Source: Glandiceps talaboti
Lineage: Eukaryota > Hemichordata > Enteropneusta > Spengelidae
DNA: 64,000 nt
Direction of reading: 5' to 3'
NCBI RefSeq assembly: GCF_964340395.1
Contig: NC_135559.1
Span: forward strand, 15,560,563 to 15,624,562
The notes under the pieces are model-generated. The model ran no database searches and was not told where the DNA came from. It saw only the letters and a list, made by a program, of their open reading frames with translations. The position numbers and the translations under genes were made by a program. Each line of letters begins with the position of its first letter. The stretch's first letter is position 1. Shown here one piece after another: positions 50,347 through 61,689 of this stretch.

Positions 50347-52337
50347 AAAGGTTTTATTTGCTGTAGTAAATAACAGTTACTGCGCGCATCAGAAGTCATT
50401 TCATGCCACTAAAATGACTAATACTCTCCATTGATATCGACCATTGTGTTACCCAAATTGACCCCTCCCCCTTGAAGGTTCGTTTTCCAAACTGATACCG
50501 TCCTACAAAGACACCATCAGCCCCAAGCTAGTTGCAAATGACCAACCCCTTACCGCTGTCAAAAGTAAAAATTAGTGAAACACTTTAGTCATTTTTTGAG
50601 GTTAGTCGTTGTTTTTACTATGCTGTTATTTGTCACAGGATCTGTACAATATTAAACTCATCTGGAAATCAGATCCAGGGGACAATCTATACCTGCGCAC
50701 TTTATTTACATTCCAACTTGCATTTTTTGTCTCGTGATTTATATCTTATAAAATTGTAAACAAAAGGTATATATTCCCAATTTCAGTCTGAGGTAGTTTA
50801 TTGCTTAAGTTGATCACATAATGTGTAAATATCAGTGGCTATAAATTTTTGAGAAATATAAGCATGAGTTAGAGCTTAACAAGCTTGCAAAGCCGATATC
50901 TGTAATTACAAAAGCAATTTCCGATACAATACGCGGTAGTTGATTGTAACTGTTATTTTAATATAGTGTATTGTGTGCCATATTACAATTCTCTATCTTT
51001 AGCTCTAGTGTACGCAGAGGGACGGTCTCGCACAATTGTACACCTCAATATCTCTGACTAGCAAGAAAGGGGGGGGGGTGACTACCAGAATTCTTGAATT
51101 AAATGAAGGCTGTAAAATATGTTTGGAGAGCCCCCGCCTCCACTGTAGAATCTGCTCGTACCCTAAGCATTGCTTTCGAGAAGCACGTTTGCAAACACAG
51201 ACATCGTCCTTTTTTCAACGTAAATACACAACCAAGTTTGACTAATGTATTGTATACTTTGACTATTGAGACAAACATTTTAAAAATAATACGAGAGAGA
51301 TGAACTGCACAAAAATTATAACTTGTTATTCAATAACTGATTATTAAGCTATGATTTAACAGGCAAATAAACAAAAAAAAATCGGTAAATTGTCACACAC
51401 GTTGCCATGCTGTCAATATTTAAACGCTCGCTAAGATAACGATTGCGAGCAGCATCACCTTTCCCCTGGATAAGCTGTAGGTTGTACATATGCAGGCGTT
51501 GTAATGAGATACTTGGATAGATTTTATGAGTTGTAATCAATGTTCAATCCATCTTTATTGAATAGCTAAATGCCATAACATGCAGCCCTGGCCTTTGAAC
51601 TGCGCAAATCAGGTTGCTTATTAATTAAACGTGATACTAACTTATGGTTATCATGTTTAAACTATGGACCAGTTGCATCCTTATCATAAACATACAAAGA
51701 CCATTCATTGGCACCAAGCTGGGTCATTTCATTGAAAACGAATTGTGTCAACAATCATTTTACAAATTAAATTGAAGACCGGTCGGTACAAAACACAGGT
51801 ACAGGCCAGGTCAGATCAGGTCAGGCCAGACCAGCTCAGGTATCGACTAAACTTTTTTAAGGTTCACATTCAGATCCAAAGATGTGAATCCACTATTATA
51901 TTTGTTGTAGATTTCCGATTAGTTGTCACCAGGTTATATTTTCTCAGCAATTCGCCATCAGTTATCTTTTTAGCATAAAATACTTTTCAAAAATATCCAT
52001 ATTCAATAAAACTTCTATAATTTCATAATCTAATTTATTATCAAATAATTGATGTAAATCACCATATTTTACATTTTCGTTTGTAAATTCTAAAGTAAAA
52101 TTTCTTTAACTGGGGGGTATCTTCTTTCGTAAAAGGCGTTGGTTGTTTGTTGATGATAAGATCCTCTAAACATATCTTCTGGCATAAACATTATATATAT
52201 TTTACTTACAAATAAGTCATTGAAAATGACATAGACCCCGCTATGATTGGGTTTTAAGGAACTTGCAGTTTATGTTGTCATTTTCAAACCTGCTTAATGT
52301 TGTTTGGCCTCATATGGTTGTTTTTGATATCACTACT

Positions 52338-52800
52338 CTGTTCAAGCATGTCTGAGTTATGGCTTTGGACATGAAAACTGCGCCAACAAAATGGCTGCCA
52401 GGCAGCCATATTGGATTGTATCACGACGAAAATGGATATGCACATGTATGTCACGTACAGAACACTGTCCTAATAGCAACTTTGAATGAGATCTGTTCAA
52501 GCATGTCTGAGTTATGGCTTTGGACATGGAAAATTCACAAACAACAAAATGACTGCCAGACAGCCATATTGGATTGTATCATGACAACAATGAATATGCA
52601 CATGTATGTCATATAACACTGTCCTAATAGCAACTTTGAATGAGATCTGTTCAAGCATGTCTGAGTTATGGCTTTGGACATGGAAAATTCGCACACAAAA
52701 TGGCTGCTAGGCGGCCATTTTGGATTGTATCATAAAACAAATTGACGTGCATATGTATGCCCCTGTACCAAGTTTGAAAAAAATCGGTCCAGGCATCTCC
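52338..52800 (+). repeat. 151-bp tandem array, three units
   Basis: CTGTTCAAGCATGTCTGAG at 52338, 52492 and 52647; otherwise matches the five-unit array of copy 1. Closed by the same GGACGGACGGACAGA-type patch (about 52815-52860). Confidence 0.9.
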
Positions 52801-53154
52801 AAGAAACGGCTGTGGATGGACGGACGGACGGACAGACGGGCGCACAGACGAACGGACAGATGGAACCCAATACATAAGTCCCCATCCAGACATCGTCTGG
52901 CGGGGACTAAAAAAACATATTACCACCATATACGGATCATATTACCATATTTATCCTGAAATATATTGTGATTTTTAGTATCCTGTATAATTTTCAACAC
53001 TCAATACTCATTTAAAAGCCTTGCCTCTTTATTATCATGAGGGTCAGGAAACAATCCATCCTCTTAAAATAATTCTGTTTCTCACAATCCTTCATAAACC
53101 CTAAGATAATTTGACATAATTGTACATCTTTTAATTTAGCTCCTGTAGCAGCAA

Positions 53155-53942
53155 TCAGAATATGTATGTTTTGCGTCGTAGTGAATCCCACTCAAGCTCA
53201 ATATTGAAACCAATTAAATCTCTATATTTGTTTTGTCTTAAAAAGTTCTTGAGTCTAATTTGGTAGATAACCTTTTGCAAATACAGTTTTATATTTTGAT
53301 ATTCTGAATGTATCACCAATGTTAAATTGAGGTGCCCCATATGAAGAAGTCAGACAGAATCCAAATATGTTATACCAAACAATACCTAGCTTCATTCTCT
53401 TCTTGTATTGGATTCCCATGAATTGAACTGTGATATGTATTATTATATCTCTCAATAATTCATCAATATGATAGATCCATTTTCTGGTTTGTTTCTCTGT
53501 GAGATATTTTATACATTCTACATTTTAATGTCCTGTTAAATCTCTCTATAATTGATGTTTTCCTATCTGACTTCATATTAAACCATTTAATATCTTCTTT
53601 CTCAAATAGCTCTTTAACATGTTTATCATAGAACGCCTTATTTTTCTTCTTCAAATTTAATTTTGTTCGGCTTTCGTTCTTTGAATATTTCTACAAAGTC
53701 GCAGCCATTTCTTCATCACAGTGTTTGATTTTTAATGGAATACAATATACATCAATAACTGTCAACATGTACTTGTATCCTTTATTATATCTTGCAAAGG
53801 ATTGCATGTCTACTATATCCGCTTGCTACTGCTCGTCAATAGCATTCACAATTACCTTTCTATATGGAAACTTTTTATGTACTGGTTTGTGAAGTGTGTA
53901 AGTTTCTTGTTCTTTTAACCGTTGTTGTAATTCACTTTATCA
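53155..53942 (-). pseudogene. Polinton-type integrase relic (copy 2, with N-terminal part)
   Basis: From 53939 the minus strand reads ELQQRLKEQETYTLHKPV, KKFPYRKVIV, then DEQ-stop-QADIVDMQSFARY and KYMLTVIDVYC. The Trp expected before QAD is a TAG stop. A frameshift follows near 53700. The C-terminal half of the core is seen at 53654-53463 (KHVKELFEKEDIKWF, SIIERFNRTLKCRM with the third catalytic Glu), and the GAPQFNIGDTFRISKY block at 53455-53255. The chromodomain-like tail present in copy 1 is deleted. It shows the N-terminal region that copy 1 lost at its microsatellite edge. Confidence 0.8.
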
Positions 53943-54499
53943 AAAAAGAATTTGAAGTAAATAATGAATTAAATACTGCAATATACAAGTACATGTAAGA
54001 TTGAAAACATCAACTGATCAAATACTAGCTCTGATTTTTTTGTAAAAGAGGGTGATGGGTTTCTATAGTGGATAAACACATCAAAATTGATAAAAATGAT
54101 ATTTAACCTTAGGCATTTATAATAAATGAAATAGAAAAGCATTATTAAGATGTTTTAATATAAATTTGTTTTCTGAACAATTATGAAAATGTCGTCGGAA
54201 AAAGCAGTTATCTCTGTTACAGTGAATAATTATGTAATCGTTGAAAGTACAAGTGGAATTGAGATATTTGCTGAAGTCACAGTTATGCTAATGGATCCAA
54301 GTTGACATAAAATAATGATACTTCAGTAAGGCCAGTGGGTTGAGAGCAAGCATAATGTTCATTGGATCAAGAACAAAGTATTCAACCTCGTATATATCAT
54401 GTGAAAGTCTTCACTAATTTTGTAAAAATATAGTTGACACAGGTTTAATCACAAAGTAACGATTATGACTCTTTGTCCCCCTTTAAAATTGTCAGCATT
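53943..54499. repeat. Flank with an inverted copy of the 35.5-kb sequence
   Basis: 54322-54410 (AAGGCCAGTGGGTTGAGAGC onward) is the reverse complement, with differences, of 35495-35590. The rest is AT-rich without a gene. Confidence 0.6.
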
Positions 54500-54514
54500 T
54501 ATCTATTTATCTAT

Positions 54515-54553
<39 letters not shown>

Positions 54554-54682
54554 TGTACTTATGTATTTATTTATTTATTTATTTATGTATTTAATTATTT
54601 ATTTACTTATTGGTTGTTTGTTTGTTTGTTTGTTTGTTTGTTTATTTTGTTTGTTTGTTTGTTTGTTTGTTTGTTTGTTTCC
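54500..54682 (+). repeat. ATTT then GTTT tetranucleotide array
   Basis: A TTTA array (54500-54612) passes into a GTTT array (54613-54680). The frames through it are repeat artefacts. Confidence 0.95.
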
Positions 54683-54917
54683 CTGAGTGCCCTGTGCTAA
54701 GACACTAAGCCAGTTACATGAAAGCATTATTACAAGCTTTATCCACATGCTGATCCACACCTATTGTTATCTTTAATTTGCATCATCATACCACAGTTGC
54801 TATGGGTGTGGGCTTGTTCCTTGGCAGACTTTGTATCATAATTATCTGTCATAAAATGACAAAATTACCGTTTCATTGACGACTAGATCGTAACTCATTT
54901 CAAACTGTACAGGTGTG

Positions 54918-55277
54918 CTACAATACCATTTTCGCTATTCTCTCTCTCTTGACTGCTTTTGTACCTTGATCTTTACTTTCCGTAAAGTGATATCCATTAC
55001 GTGCATCATCAGAAACGAATGTGATTGTTGCTATGGCAATGAAATTGACGAAAGTATGAAAACCTATTTTTAACAGTGTCATAGTTACACAAAAATCTCC
55101 GTTTATTCCAAGTTTTCTGAAATTGTCAAATGCAATAACACTATCAACTGCGGATTTTATGGTTATCGTGGCAACCAAACCATGAGATGTGGATATCAAG
55201 AATTTGGCTAAGGGTATCAAACTTATCATGAGGTATGAATAAGTAAGAGATTCAAATTCGTCATCAGAAGGAGACAT
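54918..55277 (-). CDS. Hypothetical 119-codon frame with two hydrophobic segments
   Basis: An ATG frame from 55277 with two hydrophobic stretches (about residues 15-45 and 62-88), an acidic start (SPSDDEFES) and a basic end (KAVKRERIAK). Composition is more protein-like than neighbouring frames and it is not in a repeat, but I recognise no family. It could be an exon of a spliced gene (a GTAC donor-like site lies after SKDQ) or chance. Confidence 0.22.
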   Translation of the reverse strand: MSPSDDEFESLTYSYLMISLIPLAKFLISTSHGLVATITIKSAVDSVIAFDNFRKLGINGDFCVTMTLLKIGFHTFVNFIAIATITFVSDDARNGYHFTESKDQGTKAVKRERIAKMVL

Positions 55278-56449
55278 GCAATAATAATTTTATTTTCCAT
55301 GGTAATGGAATTACAAAAGATTTAAACTCTTCTTTGTCCCCCTTTAAAATTAATGAAATGTATTTTCCTTTAGATTTCTGTATTGAAAAAAGGTGACAAA
55401 ACTGACATCTATCCATCACGGACTACAAAGTACAATTATTAACGACTGGAAAATGGCTACTGGTACTGTTTTCGACCCTTTTAAGGCATTCCTCTACAAG
55501 TTATTTGATGGGATTCCAGAAGGTAATGCTACAAAATAGAACTGATTCAATGAATTGGTAACGTAATTCAGTTGTAACGCAGGTATAATCAATGATATTC
55601 AAATAATAAACATTTACAATAAACCCCCAAAACAGTTTTTTTTCTAGTCAGCACACGCATGCCTCAAGTACCCCCCCGATCCTTTTTTGGGGGTGTGTGT
55701 TTTTCCAATTTGTGTAACTGACAATATAGTTTACTGGCTTTGAACAAAATGTAATGAGTTCTTGTGGTAACAAACAAATCTATGTGCAAAGTTTCAGCAC
55801 CATCAGTCAAGTGGTTTTTGAATAGGGAACTTGCAAACCCGCCATGTGGAATGTTGCATCATGAGAAATGTGATAATAAATACTAATCAATTAATATTGT
55901 AAACAATGTTAATAAATTGTTTGTACCCACAAATAATCAATTCATATTTACCTTGATCATTGTGGGAGGTTTATTTTATCAGTAGCTCCAGATTAGATGT
56001 TACAATAACCACAGACAATCCCATAGTCCTTTGCGTCTGAGCATGCTCAGTCTGGATTGCAAGTTCCCTATTATTGTATACAGTCGGATGAACACAGACA
56101 CACACATACACAGGCACGCAATACCCACTGATGGGCGGACGGATACTATCCTGGGATATTGTTATATGTGTTATGTAACCAATTTCTCGTCCAATCTCAA
56201 CAAACACGAGTACTTGGATTGCATAAAGTAATTTTTTCGGGCCTGAGGTACTATTGTTGGTGTCACTTTGGATACAAATTCTCTGTCTGGGGAATACAGT
56301 AAGAATGAAACACTCGCCACACAAATATTTTGGAGTTTCCACACTTGTATATATCATTATTACAATCAAAATAAATATACTTATATACATCAATATCGAC
56401 AGTGAATACATTACGAGTGGGATAATTAATAATGAAATAAATTAACTAT
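55278..56449. other. No gene recognised
   Basis: A 146-codon minus frame at 55971-56411 crosses a CACACA patch and has no motif. Otherwise AT-rich. Confidence 0.5.
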
Positions 56450-58914
56450 CCAATATACAATCTATGCAATATAATCTTACAGGTTAAATAAATTAATTGC
56501 AGTAGTACAATAAATAAATTAATTGTTGAATGAATTAACTGCAATGCGGCGACAATATTACAATGAATTAATACCTAAATAATGTAATCTGTATATATCT
56601 TAAACTTAATTAACAATAGAGTTGATCAGTATCAAACACACAGTATTGCAATTCAATCAATCAATGATCTGTAATATACAAGTAGACTAGAATAAATTAA
56701 TTACAATATGGCAGTAATATTATAATGAACTGTTACTTGAATAAATTAATCACGATATGTCTTAAACTTAATTAATAATAGAGTTGATCAGTATCAAACA
56801 CATAGTATTGCAATTCAATCAACCAGCGATCTGTAATTAATATACCAGTAGCAATTGATTTCCCAAGATTAAATAGATGAGATACTATACAATGAGTTCA
56901 GAGTTTAGTTCATCAATATTCCCCTATGAAGTTTGCCAATCAATTCAATTAGTCTGAAGTGATTGATTCGTCAATTAATTTCACAATGTACACAATTGGA
57001 TTTAAATGTTAGAAAAACTAAATAAGCACTCAATAATAAGAAGTTAACTCGCTTAGAAAAATACCTTAATTAATTGAGAATCAAGTTAACTACATGTGTA
57101 CTTATTCAATAATCTCTTAAATAATTTAGGAACAAAATATATTCTTAATTACTATAGCACAAATCAGAATCAGCTGTTCCCCAAAGAAATCAAAATACAA
57201 ACTACTAAATAAATAAACTCTTAATAATTACGTACTAATAATTCATTGAATAACTTTGGAAAGAATAGTACATCACCTACTTAAGCTTATATACATCCGG
57301 AATAACGGAAACACAATACAAGTATGTAAACATGGGACAACATGGTTCTAACAAAATACCCTAAAACAACAAGGATACCAGTTTCGTAGTGTCTTCGTTT
57401 ATACCATTTCACGTCACTTGTACTGCACAATTGCTAGTCCGTTACTGCCGCTAAATGTCCGGAACTTGTCAGGTTCAACGGTTAGACAATAGTTCCGACA
57501 TTCACGCTCTGGCCTTTAATATGACTTGCACTCACACGCGTAACAGTTGAGCTGTACTGGGCTGAGCTTCCTATAATACTGGATACACAGCTATTTAACT
57601 CCAACAAGAGTTACTGGTAAGTTCACGACATGGACACCAATAATTAAATGACTTCACCAAAACAGTTTACCTCCGGACGTTGTCAGGTTCAACAGTTAGA
57701 CAAGTTCCGACATTCACTTTCTGGCCTCCAACACAAATTACACACAACAGTGTAGCTAGACTGAATTCTTCTAATAGTACTGGGTACACAGCAACACAAT
57801 ATTCTCAGTCACGGGACAGTGGACAGTTCATGATACAGACACCACTAATGACTTCACCAATACAGACGTACCTCCACATTCTGGTTATCCTACCATAGCA
57901 TAGTATGCCACGTTGGCAGCCATCTTGAACTCTCGACCATGTGAGTAGTTGTAGACTACTTTGCCAAGTTACACTAGAAACTCCAACAGCAACACCACTA
58001 GACCGTAGACGACCGTTTAGCTATCCATGTATCAATGAGCCATTACCAAAATCACTCTGGAAAGTTGTACCTTACTAGACAACTCATTGGCTATATAGTC
58101 AGTCTTCTATTTGTATCTAGTTCACCACTTTCGAACGTACCGCCATTGTCGAAGGTTGTCCGCTGTCTGCCACTCACTACCCACGACATGTTACATACAC
58201 GCCCAGTTCAGAGTTCAGCCTCGACTTCCAGTTCCACAGCGCCACCAGTGGCCAAAATGAAAGTATTAGTGCATCTAACTTTCATCTCGTTACACTTATA
58301 ATATTCGAAAGCTGGATGTTAGTAACTTAAAGTTACTGTAACCAGATGATATAAACAAAAGTATTGGCAACTTTACCATGAGGGCGCTATGACTCGACCT
58401 AACTAGGGAACCCTGGGACTTGACCATGAACAGTTGTACTTGAATTGAAGCTGAGGAGAAGGAGAAGAAAGGCACGTTGCTGAAGTACTGAGCTGAATTC
58501 AATTCTAGAGGGCAACTTGACCGTCTTACTCAACCAATATGCTGAAAGAGGACAAACAGCAAAATGTATGAAGTTGAAGCTGAGGACCACTCGTTGGCAA
58601 GTAACACGTATGTGGAGCGTACAGTGTTCAGTAACTCACTTATTTTACGTGCGTTTTGGATGTTTTCATTTATGCCTCAGTACCACGAAAGCAGTGTTTG
58701 TAGACCCTGCTCTGTAGAAGAAGTATGTCTGAGAGCCGAGGAAGAAGAAAAGACTGTAAGGAGAGAGAGAATTGAAGCTAAGAAGAAAAGACGCGTTGCT
58801 GAAGCTACTGAGCTGAATTAAGAAGTTGAATGGTACAGAGAGCTACTCGTCTGCAAGTACATGTATTTCTACGTGTGTGGAGTGCAACGTGTTCAGTAAA
58901 TTACTTATTCTGCC
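56450..58914 (+). repeat. AT-rich region with three separate local direct duplications
   Basis: About 70 bp around AGAGTTGATCAGTATCAAAC is repeated at 56609 and 56771 (162-bp offset). About 200 bp starting at TTGTCAGGTTCAAC is repeated at 57465 and 57680. A GAATTGAAGCT ... TTGCTGAAG ... GAGCTGAATT block is repeated at about 58440 and 58770, followed in both by GTGTTCAGTAA-CTTATT. Parts may belong to the LTR or leader of the downstream Ty3/gypsy element, but without the 3' LTR this cannot be shown. Confidence 0.6.
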
Positions 58915-59766
58915 TGTAAATCTAATGATATTGTCACTGTCCATTGAATGATTAATTAGTTGTATTTGATTCTTCTTACAGCTGATCTGATCTATGAATT
59001 AATTATATTGTCACTGAATGCATTGATTGATTCCATTGTGTAATTAACTAGTTTGTATTCGATTCCTGATACAGTTGATCAGAAGTATGAATTAATTATA
59101 TTGTCATTGAAGAGATTGATTCCTTTGAATAATTAATCAGTTTGTATTTGATTCATCATATAGCTGATCTGAAGTATGGATTAATTATATTGTCACTGAA
59201 TACATTATATTTAATCTCTGATTTTGAGTAGCTTGATTGATGAATGAAGACTTTAGAACAATAATAGAATCTAGATTGAATTTATAGAGTGTTACGTGGG
59301 AATATCTCGAGTTTCCTACAACTACTAAGTATTTCATAGAAGTGTTACATACTGGATTGAGATTTTGGGAAGCCGGTATCCTACCTCGACGAAACTCAGA
59401 ATTCATTGGAAGTTAATTGAATTAGACGCTAGAATTTATTGTATTTAACTGAAATATTTGAATATTGAACTATTTACATACTTGTATAAGTCATTAATCC
59501 ATCAAAGCATACTGTCCAGTTGGATTACAATTAATTGATGACACATATTGTATTTATTAGATGTTTGGTGCATGTATTTGTATGTATTGAGTATTTTTTG
59601 TATGTATTCGTATCTCTTGTGCCTATTGTAATTATAGATGTGAACATTGAAAACTCAGACTTTGTATGGTTGTTGTTTCTTCATAACTGTACACTTAGAA
59701 CCTGCATCCCAAACAAAGCCAACGGTACTTGTTCATAGCTGAGCAACAACAAATTGTTTATATATT
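58915..59766 (+). repeat. Probable 5' LTR end of the Ty3/gypsy element, with roughly 90-bp tandem units
   Basis: Directly upstream of the primer binding site, so this should be LTR sequence. Four units carrying ATATTGTCACTGAATG-type and TTGTATTTGATTC-type motifs start at about 58925, 58982, 59075 and 59164. The left LTR boundary cannot be set from one LTR. Confidence 0.45.
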
Positions 59767-59784
59767 TGGCGCCCAATATGAGGC
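59767..59784 (+). promoter_or_regulatory. tRNA-Lys-type primer binding site
   Basis: TGGCGCCCAATATGAGGC begins with the TGGCGCC typical of primer binding sites pairing with the 3' end of tRNA-Lys. A few central positions differ from the expected complement. It marks the end of the 5' LTR. Confidence 0.75.
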
Positions 59785-60149
59785 AAGGGTGGTGGTGAAC
59801 AAGGGAAAATTATGTTGGTTGGATACAAGTATAGAAAGAGTATAGAAAGTGTACAGTTCGAGGAAGCGGACACCATATTAGATTTTGTGAACAGGATTGA
59901 ACCTTTTGAAGTGACTAGTCTTGTCACACTTGTAAATCCTTGCGTTGAGATACTGTTAAGGTTATTTAGTGCTGGTTTGCATTAATGCATCAGAGCATTC
60001 TGTTGCTTTACGATACTGTCAAGATTATTTCCGTTGTTAAATTGCATACTAGTTTCCTATTTATTCCCACTTGTGTTCTCAAACTGACTCCATATCTATC
60101 TAGTCTTCTTTCAAAGAATATACACTTTTGACCTCTTAGTTGGTAAAAG

Positions 60150-61560
60150 ATGGCAAAAGGAGGAGAACCCGAAGTTATGGTTGAACCTGGTGGAATTGAT
60201 AAATGGGTTGACCTTGATCATACTGGAACTACATTAACTGCTTATGGTGACCCCAAGACTGTGACAGATTCTGGTGGTTCCAAGAGCGGAATTGGAAGGG
60301 GTCGTGGTCGTACCATGCTGCATACTCCAATCGATAGAACACCCACGTGGCTGTCTGATTTACATTCCAGAGTCCATGGGGAGAATATATTAGGTGATAA
60401 TAGTGAGATAGATGATTTGGAACAGTCAATTAAACAAAGGGAGTCTGAGATGGCACGAATGAAAGAGTTGCTGGAAAGAAGGAATAGATTGAAAGAGGCA
60501 GCTGCTACTGTAAAACATGAACTGGAACGAGGGTTACCTGAAACCAGTTACAGAGGTGATCCACCTGGTGGACAACTGAGAACACTGCAAAGTGTACGGC
60601 GCTGATATAACTTTGATGACGACAGTGTGGAGCCAACACAAATGACGTTGTATCAACGTCCCAGATTATCAAACTTCTCTGGTGATAATGATAGAAAGAC
60701 TGATGTGGACTTTGAAAAGTGGAAATATGAAGTGGAATGTCTATATGAAGATTCTACTCATAGTTTCAGAGTAATCCGACAAGCTGGTAGAAAGTTACTG
60801 CGTGGTTCAGCAGCTAAAATCGTGATGAACATGCACCCAAAAGCTACACTCGAACAGATTCTTAATAAACTAGAAATAAGTTTTGGTGAAGTTGAAACTG
60901 GTGCAATGTTATTGGAGAAATTTTACAGTAATAATAGACAGAGAGAAGGAGAAAGTGTATCACAGTATGGTAATCGACTGAAAGCCGAGATCTACACAGT
61001 TGAAAGACGAGATGGTATCCATCTGAATACAATAGGAGAGACATTAAAGTCTGTGTTTTGGCGGAGATTGAAGGACGATCGAGTACATGATGTTCTTCTT
61101 TCAGAGATGAGACACAGCACCAGGTTTGAACAGCTGCTTCAATTAGCTAGGAAGGTAGAACAGGAAGGGAAGGAGAGAATGGGAAGGAGAGAATGGATGA
61201 CTCAAAGGTGAAGAAAACTTCAACTGAAAGGACCCAGCAAGTTAAAACATCAGAAGAAACAAACATTCGTGGTAATGGAGAGAGTCAACTTTCTCAAACT
61301 ATGAAGATGATGACACTGACAGCTGAAGGAATACAGGGACTTTCAGAGGCAATAAAAGCTCAGACAGACTCGATGAATTCTCTGAAGGATGAACTGAAGA
61401 GAACAAATGAACGAGTACAGAGATTGGAGCATGGTAAACAGAATGTGTCACAACCTAAAGTAACAGTGAAACCCGTGCATAAAGAATCATACCTTTGCTA
61501 CAATTGTGGAAAGGAGGGACATACGGCAAAACACTATAGAGAACCAAAGAGAGAAACTAG
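60150..61560 (+). pseudogene. Ty3/gypsy gag with PNMA-like capsid and altered zinc knuckle
   Basis: Starts at ATG 60150. A Gly-rich N-terminal part and a coiled-coil stretch (residues about 90-135, ERRNRLKEAAATVKHELE) end at TGA 60603-60605, but the same frame continues into a capsid-like domain: RLSNFSGD, DFEKWKYEV, LLRGSAAKIV, LEQILNKLEISFGEV and LLEKFYSNNRQREGESVSQY. The motif order resembles the Ty3/gypsy lineage from which vertebrate PNMA genes came. A one-base loss within a GGAAGGAGAGAATG tandem (about 61190) shifts the frame. The nucleocapsid knuckle at 61496-61537 reads CYNCGKEGHTAKHY, with Tyr where the last zinc-binding Cys belongs. Gag would assemble the particle and bind element RNA; this copy cannot. 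Confidence 0.85.
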
Positions 61561-61689
61561 GTCAGCACGCGAACACAGTAATGGTGAATTGCATTCCAAG
61601 AGTGGTCGACGGAGTGAAGATAAGAGTTCAACACGATTGAATATGAATAGGATTTATCATAAGAGAGTTGGTAGGAAGCCACTTCAGGT

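Larger units (their letters stand above)
48440..53777 (+). repeat. Segmental duplication, copy 2 (5.3 kb)
   Basis: Direct copy of 35605-40937. Net length is almost the same because a 0.6-kb insertion (49733-50346) is offset by a roughly 285-bp loss near 53235 and by two fewer 151-bp units. It continues past the point where copy 1 meets the microsatellite, keeping the N-terminal part of the integrase relic. Confidence 0.88.

Noticed and set aside
55971-56411. 146-codon minus frame as a membrane protein
   Set aside because: Hydrophobic only because of an AT-rich patch; it also crosses a CA-rich tract and shows no motif.
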